DNA from: Kitasatospora phosalacinea
GTDB lineage: Bacteria; Actinomycetota; Actinomycetes; Streptomycetales; Streptomycetaceae
Direction of reading: 5' to 3'
NCBI RefSeq assembly: GCF_030268885.1
Contig: NZ_BSSA01000001.1
Span: 310,001 to 374,000, forward strand
Length of the DNA stretch: 64,000 bases
The position numbers and the translations under genes are program-made. Position 1 is the first letter of the stretch. Each line of letters opens with the position of its first letter. This document shows, in pieces, positions 31,865-39,976 of the stretch. The notes below the pieces were generated by a model that saw only the letters and a program-made list of their open reading frames with translations, was not told where the DNA came from and did no database searches.

Positions 31865-33580
31865 ATGGACCCGACCGGCGCGCCGCCCCCGCACCGCCGT
31901 CGGCGCAGCCTGGCCGGGCGGCTGTTCGCCGTCCAGGTGGTGATCGTCGCCGCCGTGGTCGCGGGCGGCGCCGTGCTGGCGTACCTGTTCACCGCCCACC
32001 GCGCCGAGGACGCCGCCCTGCGGCAGGCCACCGCCGTCGCCCTCGCCGTCGCCGACACCCCCACCGTCCGGGAGGCCGCCGCCCGGCCCGACCCCAGCAC
32101 CGTCCTGCAGCCGTACGCCGAGCAGGTCCGCACCGACACCGGCGTCGACTTCGTCACCGTGATGGCCCCCGACGGCACCCGCTGGACCCACCCCGACCCG
32201 GCCAGGATCGGCCGGCCCTTCCTCGGCCACACCGACCGGGCCCGCGCCGGGCAGACCCAGCACGAGACGTACACCGGAACCCTCGGCCCGTCCGTCCGGG
32301 TGGTCACCCCCGTCCTGGACGACCGGCACCGCGTGGTCGCCCTGGTCAGCGCGGGCATCACCGTCGACAACATCACCGCCCGGCTGCGCACCCCGCTGCT
32401 CGCCCTCACCGGCGTCGCCGCCGCCGCGCTCGCCCTCGGCGCCACCGCCAGCTACCTGCTGGCCGCCCGGCTGCGGCGGCACACCCACGGGATGGACGCC
32501 GAACAGCTCGCCCACCTGTACGACTACCACCAGGCGACGCTGCACTCCGTCCGCGAGGGGCTGGTGCTGCTCGACCGCGAGCACCGCGTCCTGCTGTGCA
32601 ACGACGCCGCCCGTGAGCTGCTCCGACTCCCTTCGGAAGCCAACGGGCTGACGGTACGTCAGCTCGGTCTGCCGGGATCGCTCACCCGGGCGCTGGAGAG
32701 CGACGAGCCCGTCCGGGACGAGGTGCACCTGACCGCCGAGCGCGTCGTGCTGCTCAACACCTCCCCGGTCGGGCCCGGCCTCGGCAGTGTGGTCACCCTC
32801 CGCGACCACACCGAACTGCAGGGGCTCACCGGCGAGTTGGACAACGTCCGGGGCATCGCCGCAGCCCTCGACGCGCAGGCCCACGAGGCCGCCAACCGGT
32901 TGCACGCCGTCGTCTCGCTGATCGAACTCGGCCGCCACCGCGAGGCCGTGGAGTTCGCCACCGCCGAACTCGCCCTCGCCCAGCGGCTCACCGACCAGGT
33001 CGTCGGCGCCGTCGCCGAACCCGTGCTCGCCGCCCTGCTGCTGGGCAAGGCCGCCCAGGCCGCCGAACGCGGCGTCGACCTCGCGCTCACCGAGGACAGC
33101 CGGATCGACGACGGCGTGCTCCCCGACCGCCTCACCCCGCGCGACCTGGTCACCCTGCTCGGCAACCTGCTCGACAACGCCATGGACGCCGCGATCGAGA
33201 ACGCCGCCCATGCCGCCCCCGCGGTCGCGGTCACCGCCCGCACCGAGGACGGCCACCTGCTGCTGCGGGTCGCCGACACCGGCCCGGGCCTCGACCCCGC
33301 CGCCGCCGAGGACGTCTTCCGCCGCGGCTGGACCACCAAGCAGCACGGCCGCGGCCTCGGCCTCGCCCTGGTCGCCCAGACCGCCCGCCGCAACGGCGGC
33401 GAGGTCCGGATCGACCGGGCGGACGGGCCCGGCGCCGTGCTCACCGTCCGCCTCCCGCTCCAGCGCACCGAGCGCCGGCCCGCCGAGCTCCGGCCCGTCG
33501 AGCTCCGGCCCGCCGGGCCCCCGCGCGCCGAGCTCCCGCACGCCGAGTTCCCGCGCACCGAAACGGACACCGCCCCGTGA
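31865..33580 (+). CDS. CitA/DcuS-family sensor histidine kinase
   Basis: The protein has 571 residues. A membrane helix (QVVIVAAVVAGGAVLAYLF) leads to a PDC-type extracellular sensor (residues about 45-165, containing VDFVTVMAPDGTRWTHPDPARIG), then a second helix (LLALTGVAAAALALGATASYLLAA). A PAS domain follows (SVREGLVLLDREHRVLLCNDAARELL). The dimerisation segment is DALDAQAHEAANRLHAVVSLIELG with the acceptor His in AHEAANRLH. The ATPase domain has LLGNLLDNAMDAA, ADTGPGL and GRGLGLALV. The C-terminal 30 residues are degenerate repeats (ELRPVELRPAGPP). It should sense C4-dicarboxylates or citrate and control dctA. No clear ribosome site; possibly leaderless. Confidence 0.92.
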   Translation: MDPTGAPPPHRRRRSLAGRLFAVQVVIVAAVVAGGAVLAYLFTAHRAEDAALRQATAVALAVADTPTVREAAARPDPSTVLQPYAEQVRTDTGVDFVTVMAPDGTRWTHPDPARIGRPFLGHTDRARAGQTQHETYTGTLGPSVRVVTPVLDDRHRVVALVSAGITVDNITARLRTPLLALTGVAAAALALGATASYLLAARLRRHTHGMDAEQLAHLYDYHQATLHSVREGLVLLDREHRVLLCNDAARELLRLPSEANGLTVRQLGLPGSLTRALESDEPVRDEVHLTAERVVLLNTSPVGPGLGSVVTLRDHTELQGLTGELDNVRGIAAALDAQAHEAANRLHAVVSLIELGRHREAVEFATAELALAQRLTDQVVGAVAEPVLAALLLGKAAQAAERGVDLALTEDSRIDDGVLPDRLTPRDLVTLLGNLLDNAMDAAIENAAHAAPAVAVTARTEDGHLLLRVADTGPGLDPAAAEDVFRRGWTTKQHGRGLGLALVAQTARRNGGEVRIDRADGPGAVLTVRLPLQRTERRPAELRPVELRPAGPPRAELPHAEFPRTETDTAP

Positions 33581-34269
33581 CCGACCGGCCCATCCGCGTC
33601 CTGGTCGTCGAGGACGACCCCGTCGCCGCCGACGCCCACGCCCGCTACGTCGCCCGCACCCCCGGCTTCGCCGTCGCCGCCGTCGCGCACTCCCGCGCCG
33701 CCGCGCTGCGCGCCCTGGACGCCCACGCCCCGGTCGACCTGCTGCTGCTCGACCTCTACCTCCCCGACGGCCACGGCCTGCAGCTGTGCGCCGCGCTGCG
33801 CGCCGCCGGGCACGGCGCCGACGTCATCGCCGTCACCTCCGCCCGCGACCTCGCCGTGGTCCGCCGGGCGGTCAGCGCGGGCGTCGTCCAGTACCTGCTG
33901 AAACCCTTCGGCGCCGCCGCCCTCGGCGACCGCCTGCGCCAGTACGCCCGCTACCGGGCCAACCTCGACCGCCCCGGCCAGGCGCTCGGCCAGGACGAGG
34001 TCGACCGGGCCCTGGCCCTGCTCCGCGGCGCCGACCGCAGCAGCCTCCCCAAGGGCCTGGCCGCCGACACCCTCGACACCCTCGCCACCGCCCTGCGCAC
34101 CGCCCCCGACGGGCTCTCCGCGGCGGCCGCCGCCGAGGCCACCGGCGTCTCCCGGATCACCGCCCGCCGCTACCTCGAACACCTGGTCACCACCGGCCGC
34201 GCCACCCGCGAACCCCGCTACGGCCAGGTCGGCCGCCCCGAACTCGGCTACCGCTGGAAGGACGCCTGA
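33577..34269 (+). CDS. CitB/DcuR-family response regulator
   Basis: The protein has 230 residues and is coupled to the kinase by GTGA. Receiver domain: VLVVEDDPVAADAHARYV, phosphorylation Asp in LLLLDLYLPDGHG, Lys in YLLKPFG. The C-terminal half carries the CitB-type helix-turn-helix: GLSAAAAAEATGVSRITARRYLEHLVTTGRATREPRYGQVGRPELGYRW. Expected target: the dctA promoter in the 31699-31864 gap. Confidence 0.93.
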   Translation: MTDRPIRVLVVEDDPVAADAHARYVARTPGFAVAAVAHSRAAALRALDAHAPVDLLLLDLYLPDGHGLQLCAALRAAGHGADVIAVTSARDLAVVRRAVSAGVVQYLLKPFGAAALGDRLRQYARYRANLDRPGQALGQDEVDRALALLRGADRSSLPKGLAADTLDTLATALRTAPDGLSAAAAAEATGVSRITARRYLEHLVTTGRATREPRYGQVGRPELGYRWKDA

Positions 34270-34281
34270 GGCCCGCCCCGC

Positions 34282-34890
34282 TCAGGGACGCTCGGCCAGC
34301 ACCAGGTAGCGGGTCGGCTCGTCGGTGTACGACAGCGGGGTCCAGCCGTTGGCGGCGAGCAGCGGGAACAGGTGCTCGCGGGCGCGCAGGTCGTCCGGGG
34401 TGATCGGACGGCCCTTGCGGGCGGCGAGGGCGGCGCGGCCGAGCGGGTGGTAGAGGGCGAGGCGGCCGCCGGGGCGGGTGACCCGGGCCAGTTCGCGCAG
34501 GCCCGCGGCCGGGCCGGGCAGGTGGGAGACCAGGCCCGCGCCGAAGACCAGGTCGGCGACCGCGTCGGGCAGCGGCAGCCGGGTGCAGTCGGCCTGCACC
34601 AGGGCGGCGTCGGCGCGGTGCGCGGCGGCCTGCGCCAGCATCTCGGGCGTCAGGTCGACGCCGAGGACGGTGCCCCGGGGCCCGACGGCGGCGCGCAGCA
34701 GCGGGAGGGCGCGGCCGGTGCCGCAGCCCGCGTCGATCACGAACCGGCCGGGGGCCAGGCCGGTGTCGGCGATCGCGGCGGCGTAACGCGGGCTGTCGTC
34801 CGGGTACTTGCTGTCCCAGGTGGCGGCGCGCTCGGCGAAGAAGGCCCGGGTCTCGGCCAGTTCGCGGGAGTGGGCAGTGGTGTCGTCCAT
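34282..34890 (-). CDS. Class I SAM-dependent methyltransferase
   Basis: The protein has 202 residues. Motif I is FVIDAGCGTGRALPLL, motif II TVLGVDLTPEMLAQA, then ALVQADCTRLPLPDAVADLVFGAGLVSHL and LARVTRPGGRLALYHPLG, the Methyltransf_11 layout of ubiquinone/menaquinone-type enzymes. The head MDDTTAHSRELAETRAFFAERAATWDSKYPDD is also seen in small-molecule methyltransferases. Substrate unknown. There is no ribosome site; a TAGCCT sequence just upstream of the ATG hints at a leaderless transcript. It is convergent with the CitB-type regulator, 12 bases apart. Confidence 0.88.
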   Translation of the reverse strand: MDDTTAHSRELAETRAFFAERAATWDSKYPDDSPRYAAAIADTGLAPGRFVIDAGCGTGRALPLLRAAVGPRGTVLGVDLTPEMLAQAAAHRADAALVQADCTRLPLPDAVADLVFGAGLVSHLPGPAAGLRELARVTRPGGRLALYHPLGRAALAARKGRPITPDDLRAREHLFPLLAANGWTPLSYTDEPTRYLVLAERP

Positions 34891-35053
34891 GGACGGGAGG
34901 CTACTCGGGGGCGGGCCGTGACCCGTTGCGGTCCGGCTCGTTGGAGGGCTGGGGGTGTCCACCGGGGGCCGGGCGGGGAGCGGGCGGGGGAATCCGCTCA
35001 CCCGGACGGGTGATCGAAGGGCCTGGTGGCGGCAGCCGTCGAACCCCCGAAGA

Positions 35054-35072
35054 TAAGGTTAGGCTCACCTAA
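35054..35072 (+). promoter_or_regulatory. Iron box (DmdR1/IdeR operator)
   Basis: TAAGGTTAGGCTCACCTAA differs at one base from the streptomycete iron-box consensus TTAGGTTAGGCTCACCTAA. It lies 21 bases upstream of the start codon of the diaminobutyrate aminotransferase gene, where bound repressor would block transcription in iron-replete cells. Confidence 0.88.
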
Positions 35073-35093
35073 CTTTTCAAGGGAGCTCCTGCT

Positions 35094-36467
35094 GTGACCC
35101 TCACCGTCGGCACCCCCGCCGCACCGACCGGCGACGCGATCCTGCGCCGCCAGCGCATCCGCGAATCGGCCGCCCGCACCTACGCCCGGTCCTTCCCGAT
35201 CGTCCCGGTGCGCGCGAACGGCATGACCGTGGAGGGCGCCGACGGCCGCCGCTACCTCGACTGCCTCTCCGGCGCGGGCACCCTCGCCCTCGGCCACAAC
35301 CACCCCGTGGTGCTCGACGCGATCCGCCGCACCCTGGACAGCGGCGCCCCGCTGCACCTGCTCGACCTCGCCACCGCCGAGAAGGACGACTTCACCACCG
35401 CCCTGCTGGAGAGCCTCCCGGAGAAGTTCGCCGCCAGGTCCCGGGTCCACTTCTGCGGACCGGCCGGGACGGACGCCGTCGAGGCCGCCCTCAAGCTCAT
35501 GCAGACCGCCACCGGCCGCCGCGGCGCCCTCGCCTTCACCGGCGCGTACCACGGCATGACCGCGGGGGCCCTCGCCGTCACCGGCAACACCGCCGTCAAG
35601 GCCCCGCTGCCCAGCGGCGGCGAGGTCACCCGGCTGCCCTACCCGTACGCCTACCGCTGCCCGTTCGGCGTCGGTGGCGAGCGCGGTGCCGAACTCGCCG
35701 CCGCCTACACCGAACGCCTCCTCGACGACCCGTCCGGCGGGGTGCTGCCGCCCGCCGCGATGATCCTGGAGCCGGTGCAGGGCGAGGGCGGCGTCGTCCC
35801 CGCCCCCGACGCCTGGCTGCGCGAGATGCGCCGGATCACCGCCGAGCGCGGCATCCCGCTGATCCTCGACGAGGTGCAGACCGGCGTCGGCCGCACCGGA
35901 CGGATGTGGGCCGTCGAGCACAGCGGGGTCGAACCCGACGCGATGGTGCTCTCCAAGGCCATCGGCGGCAGCCTCCCGCTCGCCGTCGTGGTCTACCGCG
36001 ACGAGTACGACGGCTGGCAGCCCGGCGCCCACACCGGCACCTTCCGCGGCAACACCCTCGCCATGGCCGCCGGCGCCGCCACCCTCCGCCACGTCGCCGC
36101 CAACGGCCTGGCCGCCCGTGCCGAAACCGTCGGCGCCCGGATCACCGCCCGCCTCGACGGCGCCCGCGACCGCCTCCCGGTGATCGGCGACGTCCGCGGC
36201 CGCGGCCTGATGCTCGGCGTCGAACTCGTCGACCCCGCGGGCGAACCCGACAGCTGCGGCGCCCGCCCCGCCGACCCGCGCCTCGCCGTCCGGGTCCGCG
36301 AAGCCTGCCTCGCCCGCGGCCTGATCGTCGAACTCGGCGGCCGCCACGACGCCGTCCTGCGCCTGCTGCCGCCGCTCACCATCACCGACGAGCAGACCGA
36401 AGCCGTCCTCGAACGCCTCTGCGAGGCCATCGAGTTCGCGATGCGGCAGCCGGAGGGCGGCAAGTAG
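35094..36467 (+). CDS. Diaminobutyrate-2-oxoglutarate aminotransferase
   Basis: The protein has 457 residues with a GTG start. It is a class III PLP aminotransferase: LILDEVQTGVGRTG holds the Asp that contacts the cofactor, and VLSKAIGGSLPLAVVV places the PLP lysine at residue 288. N-terminal features such as RESAARTYARSFPIVPVRANG and YLDCLSGAGTLALGHNHPVV resemble the siderophore-linked diaminobutyrate transaminases (RhbA type) more than EctB. It converts aspartate semialdehyde and glutamate to L-2,4-diaminobutyrate. The iron box just upstream, and the decarboxylase gene 52 bp downstream, support a role in making 1,3-diaminopropane for a siderophore. Confidence 0.87.
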   Translation: MTLTVGTPAAPTGDAILRRQRIRESAARTYARSFPIVPVRANGMTVEGADGRRYLDCLSGAGTLALGHNHPVVLDAIRRTLDSGAPLHLLDLATAEKDDFTTALLESLPEKFAARSRVHFCGPAGTDAVEAALKLMQTATGRRGALAFTGAYHGMTAGALAVTGNTAVKAPLPSGGEVTRLPYPYAYRCPFGVGGERGAELAAAYTERLLDDPSGGVLPPAAMILEPVQGEGGVVPAPDAWLREMRRITAERGIPLILDEVQTGVGRTGRMWAVEHSGVEPDAMVLSKAIGGSLPLAVVVYRDEYDGWQPGAHTGTFRGNTLAMAAGAATLRHVAANGLAARAETVGARITARLDGARDRLPVIGDVRGRGLMLGVELVDPAGEPDSCGARPADPRLAVRVREACLARGLIVELGGRHDAVLRLLPPLTITDEQTEAVLERLCEAIEFAMRQPEGGK

Positions 36468-36519
36468 GAGCTACAGAAAGGGAAGTGACGGACGGTCGGA
36501 TACGGGTGAGGGCGGGGCG

Positions 36520-38010
36520 ATGGACGGACAGGGCATGGGCAACGGGGTGGCCGGACTCTCCGGCGGGGTCGCCGGCACGGAGGCCCTGCGGCCGCTGATC
36601 GACGAGGTGCTGGCCGGGCTCGGTGCCGGGGCGCGGCGCCGCGGCGGGCCGATCGTGCCGGGCGAACCGGCCGAGGTCGCCGCCGCGGTGCGGGTGGCCC
36701 TCGCCGAGGCCCAAGGCCCCGCCGCGCTGGGCCGGTTGGCGGAACTGCTGGCGTACGGGGCGGCCGACCCGGCCGACCCGCACTGCGCCGCCCACCTCCA
36801 CTGCCCGCCGCTGGCCGTCGCGGTCGCCGCCGACCTCGCCGTCAGCGCGCTCAACCCCTCCCAGGACTCCTGGGACCAGGCACCCGCCGCCACCGCCCTG
36901 GAGAGCGAACTGCTCGCCGAACTGGCCGAGTCGGTCGGCTTCCGCCCGGACCGGGCGGCCGGGGTGCTGACCACCGGCGGCACCGAGTCCAACCTGATGG
37001 GGCTGATGCTCGCCCGCGACCAACGCCTCGGTCCCGACGTCGAGTTGAACGGCCTGCCGAGCGGCGTCCGCCCCCGCATCCTGGCCTCCGAGGCCGCCCA
37101 CTTCTCCGTCCAGCGCGCCGCCGCCCTGCTCGGCCTCGGCGAACGCGCCGTCCGCACCGTGCCCGTCGACCGCCAACTCCGGATGGACACCGCCGCGTTG
37201 GCCGAAGCCTTCGCCGAAGCGGGCTGGGAGGGCGCCACCACCATCGCCGTCGTCGCCACCGCCGGAACCACCGACACCGGCGCGATCGACCCGCTGCCCG
37301 CCGTCGCCGACCTCGCCGCCCGCCACGGCGCCTGGCTGCACGTCGACGCCGCCTACGGGGGCGGCGCCCTCTTCTCGAAGCGGCTCGCCCCGCTCCTCGA
37401 CGGCCTCGACCGCGCCGACTCCGTCTCCCTCGACTGGCACAAACTCGGCTGGCAGCCCGCCGCCGCCGGAGTCTTCCTGGCCCGCGAAGCCCGCACCTAC
37501 GCCTCGCTCGCCCGCCGCGCGGTCTACCTCAACCCCGCCGACGACGAAGAAGCCGGCTACCCCAGCCTGCTCGGCCAGTCCCTGCGCACCACCCGCCGAC
37601 CCGACGCCTTCAAACTCGCCACCACCCTGCGGGTCCTCGGCCGCGACGGCCTCGGCGCGCTGGTCGACCGCTGCCACGAGAACGCCCTGCGGGCGGCCGA
37701 ACTCATCCGCGCCGCACCCGAGTTGGAACTCCACTGCGACCCGGTCCTGACCACCGTGGTCTTCCGCTACGCCGTGCCGGACCCGGCCGGGAGCGACCGG
37801 GTCAACGCCGAACTCCGCCGCCACCTGCTGCGCACCGGCCGGGCCGTCATCGGCCGCACCGAACTCCCCGGCCGGGGGCCGGGCCGCGTCCGCCTCAAGC
37901 TCACGCTGCTCAACCCGCACACCACGGAGGCCGAACTGGCGTCCCTGCTCGACGCCGTGGTCGAGAGCGGGAGAACGGGGGCGCGAGGAACTGCGCGCCC
38001 AGCCACGTGA
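36520..38010 (+). CDS. L-2,4-diaminobutyrate decarboxylase-like group II PLP enzyme
   Basis: The protein has 496 residues. Group II decarboxylase signatures: GVLTTGGTESNLMGLMLAR, VVATAGTTDTGAIDPL, WLHVDAAYGGG and SVSLDWHKLGWQP with the PLP lysine at residue 308. The pairing with a diaminobutyrate transaminase matches RhbB/Ddc, which makes 1,3-diaminopropane. Lysine decarboxylases of the DesA type are a close alternative. The pair is iron-boxed, but no hydroxylase, acyltransferase or IucA/IucC synthetase follows, so the product must be used by enzymes encoded elsewhere. The last few codons fall within the left arm of an intergenic repeat element, so the C-terminal GARGTARPAT may be recently acquired. 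Confidence 0.85.
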   Translation: MDGQGMGNGVAGLSGGVAGTEALRPLIDEVLAGLGAGARRRGGPIVPGEPAEVAAAVRVALAEAQGPAALGRLAELLAYGAADPADPHCAAHLHCPPLAVAVAADLAVSALNPSQDSWDQAPAATALESELLAELAESVGFRPDRAAGVLTTGGTESNLMGLMLARDQRLGPDVELNGLPSGVRPRILASEAAHFSVQRAAALLGLGERAVRTVPVDRQLRMDTAALAEAFAEAGWEGATTIAVVATAGTTDTGAIDPLPAVADLAARHGAWLHVDAAYGGGALFSKRLAPLLDGLDRADSVSLDWHKLGWQPAAAGVFLAREARTYASLARRAVYLNPADDEEAGYPSLLGQSLRTTRRPDAFKLATTLRVLGRDGLGALVDRCHENALRAAELIRAAPELELHCDPVLTTVVFRYAVPDPAGSDRVNAELRRHLLRTGRAVIGRTELPGRGPGRVRLKLTLLNPHTTEAELASLLDAVVESGRTGARGTARPAT

Positions 38011-38103
38011 ACGTCAGCGAGGTCGCGATGTGGGGTGACAGCTTGCACTGTGCGGCGATCTTGCTGACGTGCGACTCCCGCTGCGCGCAGTTCCCCGCGC
38101 CCC
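37977..38103. repeat. Intergenic hairpin element, copy 3
   Basis: The outer arms 37977-37997 and 38083-38103 pair at 19 of 21 positions (core GAACTGCGCG / CGCGCAGTTC). The inner arms 38012-38026 and 38055-38069 pair at 13 of 15. Together they form a long stem-loop covering the end of the decarboxylase gene and the gap to the convergent phosphatase gene. It probably ends both transcripts. Confidence 0.75.
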
Positions 38104-38154
38104 TGGCGGTGCGCTCCCCGGCGGTGCGCTCCCCGATGGTGCGCCCTTCGTTCC

Positions 38155-38961
38155 CTACACGCCTTCGAGCAGGATGCCCCGGAGGGTGTCCCACTGGTCG
38201 GGGTCGGCGGCGACCAGGAGGCCGTTGGTGCCGGCGAGGGGTTCGGGGTGGTAGGGGGTGCCGTCGAAGCGGGCGCTGCGGCCCCCCGCTTCGGTGACGA
38301 GGAGGGAGCCGGGGGCGTGGTCCCAGGGGAGGGTGCGCCAGTAGAGGAGGAAGTCGTGGGCGCCGGTGGCGACCAGGGGGTACTCGATGCCCGCGGCGCC
38401 GCGGCCGGGGTCGAGCGGGCCGAGGGCGAGGGTGTTGGCGAGGAGCCGGTGGCCGGTGGGCGGGGCGAAGTAGCGGGTCTTGACGATGCCGGTCCACTTC
38501 TCGGGGGCGGTGGTGACCTTCGGCAGGGTGAGCCGTTCGCCGTTGCGCCAGGCGCCCGCGCCGAGTTCGGCGCTGTAGGCGGTGCGGGTGCAGGGCTGCC
38601 AGATCCAGGAGGCGACGGTCTCGCCGCAGCGGACCAGGGAGGCCATCACCGCGTACGAGGGGTGCCCGGCGACGAAGTTGCGGGTGCCGTCGACGGGGTC
38701 GACCAGCCAGGCGGCGGGTTCGTCGCGCAGGGCGAGGGCGAGGTCGGGGTCGGCGGCGACGGCCTCCTCGCCGACGACGGGCACGGGGAGCAGTTCGCGC
38801 AGGCGGCGGGCGATGATCCGTTCGGCCTCGCGGTCGGCGACGGTGACGATCTCGCCGGGGGCCTTCTCCATCACCTCGCCCTCGGCCAGCGACCGGAACC
38901 GCGGCTCCACCGCTTCGGCCGAGGCTTCGACCAGGATCTCGGCGACCTTCTCCATCAACAC
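38155..38961 (-). CDS. Inositol monophosphatase family phosphatase
   Basis: The protein has 268 residues from the GTG at 38961, which has GAAGGGAG seven bases upstream; an ATG two codons later is the alternative start. Metal-binding motifs of the family: VTVADREAE, VVGEEAVAA, WLVDPVDGTRNFVAG and PWDHAPGSLLVTEAGG. These Mg-dependent, lithium-sensitive enzymes cleave inositol phosphate, histidinol phosphate or adenosine bisphosphate. Sequence alone does not say which. There is no his gene nearby. Single gene, convergent with the decarboxylase. Confidence 0.87.
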   Translation of the reverse strand: MLMEKVAEILVEASAEAVEPRFRSLAEGEVMEKAPGEIVTVADREAERIIARRLRELLPVPVVGEEAVAADPDLALALRDEPAAWLVDPVDGTRNFVAGHPSYAVMASLVRCGETVASWIWQPCTRTAYSAELGAGAWRNGERLTLPKVTTAPEKWTGIVKTRYFAPPTGHRLLANTLALGPLDPGRGAAGIEYPLVATGAHDFLLYWRTLPWDHAPGSLLVTEAGGRSARFDGTPYHPEPLAGTNGLLVAADPDQWDTLRGILLEGV

Positions 38962-39058
38962 GCCCGTGCTCCCTTCACCGCCTCCCACTCTCCCATGCCG
39001 GGGCGGTACGGACGGTGCGCAGGTGACGGGTGGGGCGGACGGCGGGGTCGGGGGCGGG

Positions 39059-39820
39059 TCACCGGCCGGTGAGGTCCTCGTACTCGGCGCGCACCCGGCG
39101 GTCCATCGCGAGGGCGAACTGGGCGTCGTTGACGGCCCGGGCGAGCGGGCGGACGCGCTGGATCCGCTCGGTGAGCCGGGCGGCCTCGGCGGGGGTGAGG
39201 TCCTGGACGCGGGTGAGCCCGTCGAGCAGGTGGTCGCGGACCAGGGCGACGAAGAGGTCGGCCATGGCGTCGGCGTACTCGGCGGCGCGGCGGCTGACGT
39301 CCAGGACGGCGGCCAGCGGGACGCCCTCGCCGACCAGGGCGACGGTGGCGTCCATCAGGCGGCGGCTGACGTGGGTGATGCCGTCGGGGTGGACGGTGAC
39401 GTAGCCCTGGGCGACGGACTCGGCGGTGTTGGCGGGGGTGAGCTGGTCGCCGAACGCGGCGCGCAGCTCGTCCCAGTCGAGGTGGACCGGGGTCTCGTCC
39501 GACCAGGGGGCGACCAGGGCGGCCTGCAGGCCGATGAGTTCGGCGACGTCGCGGCCGTCCTGGCCGGCGTCGATGAGTTCGGCGATGCCGCCCAGGGCGT
39601 GGCCGCGCTCCAGGAGTTCGGCGATCAGCCGGAGCCGGGCCAGGTGCTCGTCCCCGTACCAGGCGATCCGGCCCTCCTTGCGGGGCGGCTGGAGCAGGCG
39701 GCGTTCGCGGTAGAAGCGGACGGTGCGCACGCTGATGCCGGCCGCCTCGGCGAGTTCGGCGACCCGGTAGGCGCGGGGGTGCTCGTCTTCCTGCTGGGTC
39801 TTCGCCACGCCGGTCAGCAT
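39059..39820 (-). CDS. MerR-family transcriptional regulator
   Basis: The protein has 253 residues from the ATG at 39820 (GGGAG upstream); a GTG four codons later is possible. The helix-turn-helix and wing are AYRVAELAEAAGISVRTVRFYRERRLLQPPRKEGRIAWYGDEHLARLRLIAELLERG. The C-terminal 150 residues are helical without the cysteines of metal sensors, so an organic ligand is likely. It is divergent from the BVMO operon, with a gap of 156 bp that contains TTGACA on the minus strand and a strong inverted repeat. It probably controls that operon and itself. Confidence 0.9.
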   Translation of the reverse strand: MLTGVAKTQQEDEHPRAYRVAELAEAAGISVRTVRFYRERRLLQPPRKEGRIAWYGDEHLARLRLIAELLERGHALGGIAELIDAGQDGRDVAELIGLQAALVAPWSDETPVHLDWDELRAAFGDQLTPANTAESVAQGYVTVHPDGITHVSRRLMDATVALVGEGVPLAAVLDVSRRAAEYADAMADLFVALVRDHLLDGLTRVQDLTPAEAARLTERIQRVRPLARAVNDAQFALAMDRRVRAEYEDLTGR

Positions 39821-39894
39821 AGGGCTCCCGGGCGTCGCGCAAACAGCGGCGCCCCGCGCTATTCCACTGAGTGTCAACAAGGGCTACTCTGCCA

Positions 39895-39921
39895 AACGCG
39901 CCAGTGATTACTGGCAGCGTT
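39895..39921. promoter_or_regulatory. Candidate MerR operator upstream of the BVMO operon
   Basis: GCCAGT-GATT-ACTGGC (39900-39915) is a perfect inverted repeat, and it extends outward to AACGC on the left and AGCGTT on the right with one bulged base. It lies 56 bases upstream of the BVMO start, inside the gap shared with the MerR gene. Confidence 0.65.
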
Positions 39922-39976
39922 CGCCGCGCGACCAGCCACCCGCCAGCGCCCCCCACCCTCGCCAGGAGGCCCGCCC

